A DNA stretch of 64,000 bases from Gilvibacter sediminis. GTDB taxonomy: Bacteria > Bacteroidota > Bacteroidia > Flavobacteriales > Flavobacteriaceae. A program made the translations under genes and the position numbers. Positions 48,457 through 58,401 of this stretch are shown piece by piece; the first letter of the stretch is position 1; every line of letters starts with the position of its first letter. The stretch covers positions 1,267,570 through 1,331,569 of the forward strand of contig NZ_JAQQTE010000001.1 of NCBI RefSeq assembly GCF_028561565.1, given 5' to 3'. The notes under the pieces were generated by a model. The model worked only from the letters and a program-made list of their open reading frames with translations, was not told where the DNA came from and made no database searches.

Positions 48457-49740
48457 TTACAAGATATCCAAAATACGTTCCAAAGCCATGCCTCTAGAGC
48501 CTTTTATAAGTAGCAGATGGCCTTCTACATCCTTTTGTTGAAGGGCTACAACTAAGTCTTCATACTCACTGCATTTGATCTGCCCATCATGGGCATCCAC
48601 GGCATAAAAGTTTGCACCTACCAGAAATACGCGGTCAAAGTTTAGTGAATTCGCAAGATCTGCGATGGCTTGATGTTCTGCTGCAGCTGTTTCTCCCAAT
48701 TCAAACATATCACCCAGAATAACCGTTTTAGGCGCCTGGCTGCCCAAAGTCTTAAAGCTCTTTAAAGTGGCTTCCATGCTGCTTGGATTGGCGTTATAGG
48801 CGTCTAAAAGGATTTTATTTCTGGGTTTGCTGACCCATTGTGAGCGGTTGTTCTCTGGGTTGTAGCTTTCCACTCCAGTTTTGATCTGTTCTTCGCTGAG
48901 CCCAAAATGTAAGCCTATTCCAATGGCAGCTCGAATATTCTTGGCATTGTGTTCTCCTATCAAATGGCTTTGAATTTCCGTGTCATTAAGGGCAAATACT
49001 ACACGAGGATTGGTGGCTACAAGTTCCAATTTATTGCCCGTCATTTGAGCTCCGATGAGAACCCGATCCATAGCCTCGGTCAATTCCATTTGTTTGGGAT
49101 CGTCTTGGTTCACAAAGACTGTTTTGTTACGACTGGCAAGATTTCTGTATAATTCTGACTTGCCTTTGATGACTCCTTCAATTCCACCAAAACCTTCTAA
49201 GTGCGCTTTTCCAAAGTTTGTTATGAAACCAAAGTCAGGTTCGGCTATGGTAGCGAGTTCTGCAATCTCTCCTTGGTGGTTGGCGCCCATTTCTACAATT
49301 CCAAAGTCGTTTTCTGAAGTAAAGCTGAGTAGGGTGAGTGGTACACCGATGTGATTGTTGTAATTCCCTCGCGTTGCTTTTAGATTGAATTTTTGAGACA
49401 GTATCGCGGCAATAAGCTCTTTGGTGGTGGTTTTGCCATTGCTTCCTGTTAAAGAGAGGATGGGTAAGCCTAAAGCGCGTCTGTGATGTGTTGCAAGTTC
49501 TTGCAGTGCTATGAGGCAATCATCTACTAAAAAGTAAGTGCCTTCTACAGGATGCTTGTATTTGGCCTGATCAATAACTACAGCTAAGGCTCCTTGTTCC
49601 AAGGCCGCCGCCGCGAATTTGTTACCGTTAAAATTTGGGCCACTCAGGGCAAAGAAGATCTGATTGGGTTCTAATTTGCGCGTGTCTGTGCAAACGCCAG
49701 CGCTCTTTAAGAATGTAGTATATAATTGCTCTAGATTCAT
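48457..49740 (-). CDS. murF: UDP-N-acetylmuramoyl-tripeptide-D-alanyl-D-alanine ligase
   Basis: A 427-residue cytoplasmic ligase from ATG 49740 (the GTG just before is less likely) that adds D-Ala-D-Ala to complete the peptidoglycan precursor. N-terminal domain with CTDTRKLEPNQIFFALSG, the ATP P-loop SLTGSNGKTTTKELIAAIL, the MGANHQGEIAELATIAEPDF substrate stretch, and the C-terminal LDAYNANPSSMEATLKSF and ILGDMFELGETAAAEHQ. It lies downstream of gldJ with a terminator between. Confidence 0.95.
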   Translation of the reverse strand: MNLEQLYTTFLKSAGVCTDTRKLEPNQIFFALSGPNFNGNKFAAAALEQGALAVVIDQAKYKHPVEGTYFLVDDCLIALQELATHHRRALGLPILSLTGSNGKTTTKELIAAILSQKFNLKATRGNYNNHIGVPLTLLSFTSENDFGIVEMGANHQGEIAELATIAEPDFGFITNFGKAHLEGFGGIEGVIKGKSELYRNLASRNKTVFVNQDDPKQMELTEAMDRVLIGAQMTGNKLELVATNPRVVFALNDTEIQSHLIGEHNAKNIRAAIGIGLHFGLSEEQIKTGVESYNPENNRSQWVSKPRNKILLDAYNANPSSMEATLKSFKTLGSQAPKTVILGDMFELGETAAAEHQAIADLANSLNFDRVFLVGANFYAVDAHDGQIKCSEYEDLVVALQQKDVEGHLLLIKGSRGMALERILDIL

Positions 49741-49771
49741 CACTCACAAAAATAAGGGAAGCTTGGGTCAA

Positions 49772-49807
49772 AAAAAAAGCCCTGCATGTATCATACAGGG
49801 CTTTTTT
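49772..49807 (-). terminator. Intrinsic terminator after gldJ
   Basis: Arms GCCCTGCATG and the complementary side ATACAGGGC around TATC, with A and T runs at either end. It separates gldJ (ending at 49823) from murF on the minus strand. Confidence 0.85.
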
Positions 49808-49822
49808 GAATATTTCCATTTC

Positions 49823-51490
49823 CTAATTTCTAGGACGTTTTCTGTCTTTGGATTTTGATCCTACACGAGACATCGCACAACGGAAACCGATATAATCAGT
49901 TGCCATGTCTTGTGGGAAGAAGCGGCGTTGCGCCGGATCTAACCAGTAGTCACGATCTCTCCATGAACCACCTTTGTAAACACGAACCTCATTGTTGATC
50001 AAAGAAGTACGCTTGTTGGATTCGTCGTACTGACGGTCCATATTACCAGTGGTGTCGTCCGTTCCAACCTGGTGCGTAGGTGAGTTGTACATACGCTTCT
50101 CATCGTCAAATTCTGCATCGTCGTTGAACGATTCGAAATAACGCGTTGAACGCTTGTCACCATCGCGGTAGTCACGGTTGTCACTCTGGTCAAAGTTTGT
50201 TCTCAAGTAGGTCTCGTCTTCGTCAACTGGTACCTGAAGAATCTCTCCTGGAAGGTTACGAGCTACGATCTTACCGTTGTTTAGGGTATCCCAAACAATA
50301 GAATCAGCAGTTACGATCTTCACTTTACCGTCTTCGCCAATGGCGTTTTTGGTATAAACATTACCACGGTAGTAGTTGAAGTCGTTGAATTCATCGTCTA
50401 CGATAGGTCGGTAGATATCCGCAACCCATTCAGCTACGTTACCGGCCATGTCGTAAAGACCATAATCGTTTGGCTGGTAAGACTTCACTTCAGCAGTGAT
50501 GTCTGCACCATCATCACTCCATCCTGCAATTCCACCGTAATCACCATCTCCTTGTTTGAAGTTGGCCAATTGATCACCGCGGCTTCTGCGATTTCCAGAG
50601 CGTGTGTATTGTCCGTCCCATGGGTATTTCTTACGACCACGGTAAACGTTGTATGAGCGCAGTCCAACCAATCCTAGGGCAGCGTATTCCCATTCCGCTT
50701 CAGTAGGTAAGCGGTAAGCTGGCAATAGCAATCCATCTTTACGTTGAACGTAAAGGTTGGTACTGTCTGTATTTCTTTTAAGCATAGAAGCAGAACGCTT
50801 TCCACCACGTGTAATTGAATCGTTACCTCCGTAGGCTTGAGATGGCGCATTCAAATACGTTTGGGTGCTAAAAGCTTGTCCTTCGTCAACATTCAGTTTA
50901 GCGCCTCGGGCAGTGAAGCCTTCTTGCTCTAAAATCAATTCGTTAACACGGTCAGTTCTCCAGTTGCTGAATTCGGTAGCTTGAACCCAACTAACACCAA
51001 CTACTGGGTAATCTGCATAGGCAGGGTGTCTCAAGTAGTTGTTGGTCATAACTTCGTTAAAACCAAGTCGGTTTCTCCAAACAAGCGTGTCTGGAAGAGC
51101 TCCGTCATAAATTTTCTTGTAATTGTCGTTTTCCGGCGGGAATACACTTTTGATCCAATCCAAGTACTCTAGGTACATTAAGTTGGTAACCTCAGTCTCG
51201 TCCATGTAGAAAGATTGAACGTGTTGCTGAGTAGGTGAGTTGTTCCAGTCGTGCATCGGGTCGTCTTGAACACGTCCCATGGTAAAGGTACCACCCTCAA
51301 CAAACACAAGACCTGGTCCGGTCTCTTGTTCTTTGGCTTGAGGATTGTACTGAAAGCCACCTTCTTTGGAATTCATCTTCCAACCTGTAGCTCGCGAACT
51401 GCTTTTGTAGTCGCGGGATTTACTACAGCTAAAGATGAGCGTGCTCAGGAATACAACAGCTAATAGCTTAAGTATTGTTGGTCGTTTCAT
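49823..51490 (-). CDS. gldJ: Gliding motility / type IX secretion lipoprotein GldJ
   Basis: A 555-residue lipoprotein (lipobox LIFSC, Cys 22) needed for gliding and for T9SS activity in Flavobacterium. The body is a formylglycine-generating-enzyme-like (SUMF1) domain: FVEGGTFTMGRVQDDPMHDW, FYMDETEVTNLMYLEYLDWI, PVVGVSWVQATEFSNWR, YRLPTEAEWEYAALGL and MAGNVAEWVADIYRP. The final part is RVYKGGSWRDRDYWLDPAQR and IGFRCAMSR. It is normally at the outer membrane or periplasm and stabilises GldK. The divergent gene is porU, the same order as in other flavobacteria. Confidence 0.95.
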   Translation of the reverse strand: MKRPTILKLLAVVFLSTLIFSCSKSRDYKSSSRATGWKMNSKEGGFQYNPQAKEQETGPGLVFVEGGTFTMGRVQDDPMHDWNNSPTQQHVQSFYMDETEVTNLMYLEYLDWIKSVFPPENDNYKKIYDGALPDTLVWRNRLGFNEVMTNNYLRHPAYADYPVVGVSWVQATEFSNWRTDRVNELILEQEGFTARGAKLNVDEGQAFSTQTYLNAPSQAYGGNDSITRGGKRSASMLKRNTDSTNLYVQRKDGLLLPAYRLPTEAEWEYAALGLVGLRSYNVYRGRKKYPWDGQYTRSGNRRSRGDQLANFKQGDGDYGGIAGWSDDGADITAEVKSYQPNDYGLYDMAGNVAEWVADIYRPIVDDEFNDFNYYRGNVYTKNAIGEDGKVKIVTADSIVWDTLNNGKIVARNLPGEILQVPVDEDETYLRTNFDQSDNRDYRDGDKRSTRYFESFNDDAEFDDEKRMYNSPTHQVGTDDTTGNMDRQYDESNKRTSLINNEVRVYKGGSWRDRDYWLDPAQRRFFPQDMATDYIGFRCAMSRVGSKSKDRKRPRN

Positions 51491-51647
51491 GTTTTAGTTC
51501 TGTTAAGAAATGGGTTCGCAATATACTAAATAACGTCTTATCTTCAACATTATTCTTATTTGATACTCGCAATGGCCCGTAGGCCATAGGATAACGCAGT
51601 ATTTACAACTTTAGTATGCTATGTAGAAAAAAAATACATTGAAGCCT

Positions 51648-51655
51648 TATTTTTG
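51648..51655 (+). promoter_or_regulatory. Possible -7 element for porU
   Basis: TATTTTTG matches TAnnTTTG, 37 bases before ATG 51693; the -33 box is not clear. Confidence 0.4.
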
Positions 51656-51692
51656 TAAATACTAATACGTCATTTACGACGTTTTGAATGTG

Positions 51693-54600
51693 ATGACCAA
51701 AAAAATTGCTTTTCTATTTCTGCTTTTGCCCTTTTTGGGCTTTGCGCAGCAAAACGCTGTCGTACTGCCTTGGCAATCGCAACAACAACTCAATCCAGAA
51801 GCTACGGAGATACCTTTGCGCAATGTTGATCAATTGGCAGGCGCTACGGGTTATCGTTACTATAAACAATGGGAGGACAATCAGATCGTCAATCCCAATT
51901 CCTTGCAGATCTCAAATTTGAAGTTTGTACCCTTAACTGCTGCGGAGCGCGAAGGCTTGGTGACCGATCTTGTTCCTAAGTCCGTCACGGCTACCATAGA
52001 GACAGCAAGGGCTAGGGATAAGCAATATTCGGTGATCAGTATAACGCCCATTATCAATAGATCTGGACGCTACGAAAAGTTAATTTCTTTCTCTGCAGAT
52101 TACAGCTATCAAGCAACGGCAGGTGTAAAAAGCACCTCGCTACCCATTACCAATTCTGTATTGGCCACGGGGACTTGGTATAAATTTCAGATCGATCAAA
52201 CAGGAGTCTACAGAATTTCCAGAAGCTTTTTAGCCTCACTGGGAATGAATCTGGACGGGATCGATCCAAGTACCATAAAGATATACGGGCACGGCGGGAA
52301 GCCGCTTCCGCTGCGAAATAATGAGAACGACGCCTTTGACCTTCCGGAAGTGGCCATTCAGGTTATAGGAGGAGAAGACGGTAGTTTTGATTCTGGCGAT
52401 GAGATCTTGTTCTACGGTGTTGGAACCCGTGGTTATATCCCAGAGCTCGATACGAATATCAATCCTTATAGCGATGAGGCTTACTACTATATTACCGCTG
52501 GAGGAACTCCCGGTCGTCGCATAGCTCCGCTCACTGAGCCTGATGGAGCTCCAACTGCCGTGATCACACAATTTGACGATTATCAATTCTTTGAAGAGGA
52601 CGACTTTAGTATTGTCAATGTAGGCCGACGTTGGTTTGGTAACCCTTTTGAAATAGAGAGTGAGCAAACCTTTGAATTCGCCTTTCCGAATATTGTTGGG
52701 GGCACCGATATGGCTATGGTGATAAAAACTGCCGCTGCTTCAGAATCGGTTACCACTATGGATGTTTCGGTTAATGGCTCGCCTCAAGATGTTCTGAGCT
52801 ATGTAGCTATAGGATCTGTTGCCTTGGCAGCTGGCGATAATTATATAGGAATGGTTCCAGCAAGCGGAGAAGAAGTATCCGTTACCCTTACCTACAATAA
52901 CGCGGGCAATCCTGCCAGTTTTGCTTTCTTGGACTATATCGGTATCACTGCAAAACGCCAACTTACAGGAGTGGATGGGCAATTGCCATTTCAATACAAT
53001 GACGCCGCCGGAATGACTGGTATTGGGCAATACAGCCTGAGCAATGCCAGCAACTATACGCAGATCTGGGACGTGACCGATCCACGTAACCCGTTAGCTA
53101 AGGCGACTGAGGGGTCGGCTACCGTTGATCTCAAAGCGAATTTGGGCCAGGTGCGTCAGTATTTGGCGGTGACCCCAAATGATTATTTTTCACCCATTCG
53201 TGCTGCAGAGACCTTTGTGGCCAATCAAAACCTCAAAGGGACTTTGATGCAAGACTCCAATGGTGAATTTCAAGACATTGACTATTTGATCGTTGCTCCA
53301 CCTTTTATGATGCAACCGGCATTGCGACTTGCTGCTCATAGAACAGACCGCGATGGCTTGCGTGTAAAAGTGGTCTCTACAGATCGCATCTACGAGGAGT
53401 TTAGTTCTGGCGCGCAAGACATTGGAGCCATTAGAAATCTGGTCAAATATATTTATGACAATGCCTCTAGCAGCGGCAATCGCTTAAAATACCTCTGTCT
53501 GTTCGGTGATGCCTCTGTAGACTATAAGGATCGCTTGTTCAACAACAACAATACTGTACCTACCTATCATACCTATAATAGTTTTAACACCTTAGCCGGG
53601 TATATGTCAGATGACTTCTACGGCATGATGGATCCGACAGAAGGGCGCATGGAATCTACCAACCTGTTGGATATTGCTGTTGGGCGTATCGTTGCAGACG
53701 ATGTGGCTCTGGCCAACACCATGGTAGATAAGTTGATTCGTTATGACAACAAACCAGCATTCGGGAACTGGAGAAATAACTTTGTTTTAGTTTCTGATGA
53801 TGTTGATGAGGTCTTTGAGTACAATACCCTAGAGGTGAGTTTGGATAATTTAGGAGATGATATTGCGACCAACAAGCCCTTTATTAACGTAAAGAAGATC
53901 CATACCGATGCCTTCTTACAGGAAACCTCTGCGGGTGGAAACCGTTATCCGGACGTAAATGAAGCCATTGTGAATTCCATAGACGTGGGTACCTTGGTGT
54001 TGACCTATTTGGGACACGGTGGAGAAGACGGTTTGGCCAAGGAATTCATCTTTACCAAAGACGATGCAGAAGGCCTGCAGAATACCAACAGATATCCGCT
54101 TATAGTTACAGTGACCTGTGAATTCTCCCGATTCGACAATCCGCTAAGACCCACGGCTGGAGAGTTTACTTATTGGAATGAGAACGGCGGAGCCATTGCC
54201 TTGATCACCACTACACGTACTATTAGTGTGGGCTTGGGGGTAGATTTCAATAATATTTTGGCGCCACTGCTTTTTGCTTTTGGCTCTGATAATTTTGATG
54301 CACCTTCAGAATCACTCAGAAAGGCTAAGAACTTACTTATTTCAGATGAACGCAGACGGGTAGTATTCTTTGTGGGAGATCCTGCCATGCAATTGGCCTT
54401 CCCAAAACAACAGATCCGTCTCAATACGGTAAATGGAATTCCGATCACTGCAGCTACGGATACCTTAAAGGCTTTGAGTCGTGTTAAACTCGGTGGAGAA
54501 GTGCTGTCACCTACAGGGGCGCCCTTGCCAGATTATAACGGTGTGGCGCAGATCAAAGTATTTGACAAGAATGTTCAGCGACAGACTTTGGGTAATGACG

Positions 54601-55508
54601 GAGTGACCGGGACAGACGGGACGCTTTTAATTTTGGATTATCAAACATTGGGGTCAGGACTCTTCAATGGCCAAGCCACAGTGACCAATGGGCAGTTTGA
54701 AGTGGAGTTTGTCGTACCGAGAGATATTGCCCAACCCGTGGGTAATGGACGGGTGAGCTTGTATTCTGAAAAGGACAATGCCTTTGAAGATCAGGCCGGC
54801 TTCAACGAAGACATTCGTGTGGGTGGTCTCGATGAGAATGCACCAGATGATAATCTAGGCCCAGAGATTCAACTCTTTATGAATGACGAGAGTTTTGTCA
54901 ATGGAGGTATTACGAATGACTCTCCGATCCTCATAGCCAAATTAATGGACGAGCACGGGATCAACACGGCCAGTGGAATTGGTCACGATATGCTTGCCAT
55001 CTTAGATGGCGATGAGGCCAACCCTATCATTTTGAACGATTACTATTTGGCGGGTGTGGATGATTTCACAGAAGGATCGGCCAACTATCGTCTCAGAAAT
55101 CTAGAAGAAGGACCGCACACCCTCACCCTTAAGGCGTGGGATACCTATAACAACTCCAGTACGGCAGATATTCAGTTTGTAGTGGCTGGAGATGATGAGC
55201 TCCGCTTGGAACGAGTGCTAAATTACCCGAACCCCTTTGTCAACTACACCGAGTTTTGGTTCAATCACAACAGGCCATTTGAGCCTTTAGAAGTTCAAGT
55301 TCAGGTCTTTACCGTGAGTGGAAAAGTGGTTTGGACCAAAAATCAAGTGGTCACTACCGATGGATTCCTTTCACGAGATATTGTCTGGGATGGGCGCGAT
55401 GATTTTGGAGATCGCATTGGGAAAGGAGTCTACGTATACAAACTAACAGTAAAATCAACCCTGACGAATCAGCAAGTAGAAAAATTCGAAAAACTGGTCG
55501 TCTTATAA
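51693..55508 (+). CDS. porU: Type IX secretion system sortase PorU
   Basis: A 1271-residue secreted protein from ATG 51693 (signal peptide MTKKIAFLFLLLPFLGFAQ). PorU removes the C-terminal signal of T9SS cargo at the cell surface. The gingipain-type C25 protease domain is at about residues 530-890: VLTYLGHGGEDGLAKEF carries His 775 and TVTCEFSRFDNPLR carries Cys 809, the catalytic pair. The C-terminus has NYPNPFVNYTEFWFNHNRPF and GKGVYVYKLTVK, the PorU-type sorting domain. It is followed by porV on the same strand. Length agrees with flavobacterial PorU. Confidence 0.94.
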   Translation: MTKKIAFLFLLLPFLGFAQQNAVVLPWQSQQQLNPEATEIPLRNVDQLAGATGYRYYKQWEDNQIVNPNSLQISNLKFVPLTAAEREGLVTDLVPKSVTATIETARARDKQYSVISITPIINRSGRYEKLISFSADYSYQATAGVKSTSLPITNSVLATGTWYKFQIDQTGVYRISRSFLASLGMNLDGIDPSTIKIYGHGGKPLPLRNNENDAFDLPEVAIQVIGGEDGSFDSGDEILFYGVGTRGYIPELDTNINPYSDEAYYYITAGGTPGRRIAPLTEPDGAPTAVITQFDDYQFFEEDDFSIVNVGRRWFGNPFEIESEQTFEFAFPNIVGGTDMAMVIKTAAASESVTTMDVSVNGSPQDVLSYVAIGSVALAAGDNYIGMVPASGEEVSVTLTYNNAGNPASFAFLDYIGITAKRQLTGVDGQLPFQYNDAAGMTGIGQYSLSNASNYTQIWDVTDPRNPLAKATEGSATVDLKANLGQVRQYLAVTPNDYFSPIRAAETFVANQNLKGTLMQDSNGEFQDIDYLIVAPPFMMQPALRLAAHRTDRDGLRVKVVSTDRIYEEFSSGAQDIGAIRNLVKYIYDNASSSGNRLKYLCLFGDASVDYKDRLFNNNNTVPTYHTYNSFNTLAGYMSDDFYGMMDPTEGRMESTNLLDIAVGRIVADDVALANTMVDKLIRYDNKPAFGNWRNNFVLVSDDVDEVFEYNTLEVSLDNLGDDIATNKPFINVKKIHTDAFLQETSAGGNRYPDVNEAIVNSIDVGTLVLTYLGHGGEDGLAKEFIFTKDDAEGLQNTNRYPLIVTVTCEFSRFDNPLRPTAGEFTYWNENGGAIALITTTRTISVGLGVDFNNILAPLLFAFGSDNFDAPSESLRKAKNLLISDERRRVVFFVGDPAMQLAFPKQQIRLNTVNGIPITAATDTLKALSRVKLGGEVLSPTGAPLPDYNGVAQIKVFDKNVQRQTLGNDGVTGTDGTLLILDYQTLGSGLFNGQATVTNGQFEVEFVVPRDIAQPVGNGRVSLYSEKDNAFEDQAGFNEDIRVGGLDENAPDDNLGPEIQLFMNDESFVNGGITNDSPILIAKLMDEHGINTASGIGHDMLAILDGDEANPIILNDYYLAGVDDFTEGSANYRLRNLEEGPHTLTLKAWDTYNNSSTADIQFVVAGDDELRLERVLNYPNPFVNYTEFWFNHNRPFEPLEVQVQVFTVSGKVVWTKNQVVTTDGFLSRDIVWDGRDDFGDRIGKGVYVYKLTVKSTLTNQQVEKFEKLVVL

Positions 55509-55560
55509 AACGGAACAATGAAGTCCTTGAAAAAGTTCAAATGACTTCGAAAAATAAATT

Positions 55561-55568
55561 TATATTTG
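55561..55568 (+). promoter_or_regulatory. Possible -7 element for porV
   Basis: TATATTTG is an exact TAnnTTTG match, 18 bases before ATG 55587. A TTG at good spacing is not visible. Confidence 0.4.
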
Positions 55569-55586
55569 CTCAAACGACGAAATCTC

Positions 55587-56738
55587 ATGAAGAAAATATG
55601 TATAGCCCTAGTGATGTTGATGATTGCAGGGAAATCAATGGCCCAGGAAACGGCAGAACAACGAGTGATCACCACAGGTGTTCCTTTTTTATTAATCGCT
55701 GCTGATGCTCGTGCCGCTGGTCTTGCCGATATGGGTGTGGCTACTGGAGCGGACGTTTTCTCACAACAGTGGAATCCGGCCAAATACGCCTTTTCGCTTT
55801 CTAAGCAGGCGATTGGTGTTACCTATACACCTTATCTAAGTCAATTGGTAAACGATATCTTCTTGGGTAACGTGACTTATTACAATCGTATCAATGAAAA
55901 CTCAGCCGTAGGTGCTTCCTTCCGTTACTTCAGTAATGGTGAGATCGAACTGCGTGAAACGGCAGGACAAGAGCCATTGATCGTTCGTCCTAACGAATTT
56001 GCATTAGACCTGTCTTATTCATTGCGTTTGAGTGAGCGTTTCTCTATGGCAGTTGCCGGACGCTTCATCAACTCTAACCTTCGTTTTGATCAGGTAAATG
56101 ACGCGAGTGCCGCAAGTACTTTCGCTGTAGATATTGCCGGTTACTATCAGAGTGAGGAAATTGCATACAACAGCTTTGACGGACGTTGGAGAGCTGGTTT
56201 CAATATCTCTAACATCGGTCCTAAACTGAGCTACGGAGACGATGCTCCAGATAACAACATTCCAACCAACCTTTCCATTGGTGGTGGATTTGATTTCATC
56301 CTAGACGAATACAACCGTATTCAGGTGATGGCAGAGATCGACAAGCTGTTGGTGCCAACACCACGTGATTTCAACAATGACGGTGTGATCGACCAAGAAG
56401 ATGCTCAAGCTTATGAAGACATCAGCTTCCTTTCTGGAATCTTTGAGTCGTTCGGAGATGCTCCTGATGGATTTTCAGAAGAATTGAGAGAAATGCAATG
56501 GGCATTAGGTGCGGAGTACTGGTACCAAGATGTATTCGCTTTTAGAGCGGGTTACTTCAATGAAAGTGAAGACAAAGGATTCCGTAAATTCTTCTCCCTG
56601 GGAGCAGGATTCAAATACACTTCCTTAGCTTTTGACGTGTCTTACTTATTCTCAACGTCTCGTTCAGTGAGTCCTTTGGAAGGAACGCTTCGTTTTGGTT
56701 TGACCTTCAACTTTGGAGATACCTACGACGAGTACTAG
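55587..56738 (+). CDS. porV: Type IX secretion outer-membrane protein PorV
   Basis: A 383-residue outer-membrane barrel from ATG 55587 (signal peptide ends near KSMAQ). It belongs to the PorV/LptO (FadL-like) family, with LIAADARAAGLADMGVATGADVFSQQWNPAKYAF near the start of the mature protein, VTYTPYLSQLVNDIFLGNVTYY and the C-terminal LEGTLRFGLTFNFGDTYDEY. PorV shuttles T9SS cargo between the translocon and the attachment complex that contains PorU. The DNA-encoded order porU-porV and the next gene (cdd) match other flavobacteria. Length fits. Confidence 0.93.
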   Translation: MKKICIALVMLMIAGKSMAQETAEQRVITTGVPFLLIAADARAAGLADMGVATGADVFSQQWNPAKYAFSLSKQAIGVTYTPYLSQLVNDIFLGNVTYYNRINENSAVGASFRYFSNGEIELRETAGQEPLIVRPNEFALDLSYSLRLSERFSMAVAGRFINSNLRFDQVNDASAASTFAVDIAGYYQSEEIAYNSFDGRWRAGFNISNIGPKLSYGDDAPDNNIPTNLSIGGGFDFILDEYNRIQVMAEIDKLLVPTPRDFNNDGVIDQEDAQAYEDISFLSGIFESFGDAPDGFSEELREMQWALGAEYWYQDVFAFRAGYFNESEDKGFRKFFSLGAGFKYTSLAFDVSYLFSTSRSVSPLEGTLRFGLTFNFGDTYDEY

Positions 56739-56755
56739 AAAAACAAAAACATTTA

Positions 56756-56788
56756 AAAAGGCTATCCAATGCGGATAGCCTTTTTTGT
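56756..56788 (+). terminator. Terminator between porV and cdd
   Basis: Arms AAAGGCTATCC and GGATAGCCTTTTTT with an AATGC loop, ending in a T run at 56787. It stops porU-porV transcription just before cdd. Confidence 0.88.
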
Positions 56789-56808
56789 CTCTAAACAATT
56801 CATTGTGC

Positions 56809-57291
56809 ATGAAAGAACAGAAGATCACCACCAGTTTTGAGGTATATCCCGACTTGGAAGCCCTTCCGGTTGAGGCCAAGTTTCTCATGCAAAAAGCCAT
56901 AGCAGCTCGAGAGGATGCCTATGCCCCTTATTCTAAATTCAAGGTAGGCGCGGCTGTCGCTTTAGAAAATGGAGTTTATGTCATCGGTAGTAATCAAGAG
57001 AATGCTGCATATCCTACGGGACTCTGCGCCGAACGCGTCGCCGTCTTTAGTGCTGGGGCGAATCACCCGGGAGTATCTATAACTCAAATTGCAATCACCG
57101 CCTCCGCCTCAGACTATGAATTAAAAGAACCGGTTACTTCTTGCGGAGCTTGCAGACAAGCCTTGTTAGAATACGAACACAAACAGGAATCACCCATTGA
57201 GATTTTCTTTATGGGAGCCTCCGGTAGCGTGGTAAAAACCAAGTCGGTAGGTAATCTTTTGCCATTAAATTTCAACAGTTCTTTTCTCTAA
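56809..57291 (+). CDS. cdd: Cytidine deaminase
   Basis: A 160-residue zinc enzyme from ATG 56809 that deaminates cytidine and deoxycytidine to uridine in pyrimidine salvage. The motifs are AYAPYSKFKVGAAV, the zinc/catalytic TGLCAERVAVFSA (Cys and Glu) and the second zinc site VTSCGACRQALLEY with C-x-x-C. The substrate-binding ENAAYPTGL is present. It follows the terminator and lies upstream of pdhA with its own 109-base gap. Confidence 0.94.
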   Translation: MKEQKITTSFEVYPDLEALPVEAKFLMQKAIAAREDAYAPYSKFKVGAAVALENGVYVIGSNQENAAYPTGLCAERVAVFSAGANHPGVSITQIAITASASDYELKEPVTSCGACRQALLEYEHKQESPIEIFFMGASGSVVKTKSVGNLLPLNFNSSFL

Positions 57292-57400
57292 AACGTTTTC
57301 GTTGCGAAAATAAATTTTGGGGGTTTTTCATATCCTTGGGAAAACCGTATTTTTGTTATTCTGTTACTGAAAAATTGTACTGAATAATTCAGAGCGACTC

Positions 57401-58399
57401 ATGAAAAAAATCACCAAAAAAACATACCTCGACTGGTACGAAAACATGCTTTTCTGGAGAAAGTTCGAGGATAAGCTTGCACAGGTTTATATCCAACAAA
57501 AAGTTAGAGGATTCTTACACCTGTACAACGGACAAGAAGCCGTCCTAGCAGGAGCGCTTCACGCCATGGATCTGAGCAAGGACAAAATGATCACTGCATA
57601 CAGAAACCACGTTCAGCCTATCGGGATGGGAGAAGATCCTAAGCGCGTTATGGCAGAACTTTACGGAAAGGCTACTGGAACCTCTCAAGGTTTGGGTGGA
57701 TCCATGCACATTTTCTCTCCGGATAAAGGTTTCTATGGAGGTCACGGTATTGTAGGAGGACAGATTCCTCTAGGTGCCGGTTTGGCCTTTGCAGAAAAGT
57801 ATTTTGATAAAGGCGGAGTTGTACTGACCTATATGGGTGACGGTGCTACGCGTCAAGGTTCTTTGCATGAGACCTTCAACTTGGCTATGCTTTGGAATCT
57901 ACCGGTGGTTTTCTGTGTAGAGAACAACGGATACGCTATGGGTACTTCTGTAGAGCGTACCGCCAATCACTCTGAGATCTGGAAACTCGGTTTGGGTTAT
58001 GAAATGCCTTGTAAAGCGATCGATGGAATGAAGCCAGACGTAGTTGCTCGCGAAATGGATGAAGCCATTGAGCGTGCTCGCAGCGGAGGAGGACCAACAT
58101 TCTTAGAGATCAGAACCTACCGTTACCGCGGACACTCCATGAGTGATGCGCAGCACTACAGAACCAAAGAAGAAGTAGCTAAAATGCAAGATGAAGATCC
58201 TATTGCCTATGTGCTGGATATCATCTACAAGAAAAAATACGCTACAGAAGACGAAATCGCGGAAATTGATAAGCGCGTTAAGGATAAGGTGGCGGAATGT
58301 GAGAAGTTCGCAGAGGAGTCGCCGTATCCAGACAAGAACGTAATGTACGACGTTGTTTACGAACAAGAAGATTATCCTTTTTTACCGCATAAACTATAA
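57401..58399 (+). CDS. pdhA: Pyruvate dehydrogenase E1 component, alpha subunit
   Basis: A 332-residue subunit that binds thiamine diphosphate and decarboxylates pyruvate. Visible motifs are GFLHLYNGQEAVLAGALHAM, YRNHVQPIGMGEDP, the ThDP site GDGATRQGSLHETFNLAMLW with the closing VENNGYAMGTSVERT, and RTYRYRGHSMSDAQHYR (phosphorylation-loop region in homologues). It starts 109 bases after cdd and is followed after 2 bases by the E2 gene. The beta subunit is not in this window. Confidence 0.95.
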   Translation: MKKITKKTYLDWYENMLFWRKFEDKLAQVYIQQKVRGFLHLYNGQEAVLAGALHAMDLSKDKMITAYRNHVQPIGMGEDPKRVMAELYGKATGTSQGLGGSMHIFSPDKGFYGGHGIVGGQIPLGAGLAFAEKYFDKGGVVLTYMGDGATRQGSLHETFNLAMLWNLPVVFCVENNGYAMGTSVERTANHSEIWKLGLGYEMPCKAIDGMKPDVVAREMDEAIERARSGGGPTFLEIRTYRYRGHSMSDAQHYRTKEEVAKMQDEDPIAYVLDIIYKKKYATEDEIAEIDKRVKDKVAECEKFAEESPYPDKNVMYDVVYEQEDYPFLPHKL

Positions 58400-58401
58400 C
58401 A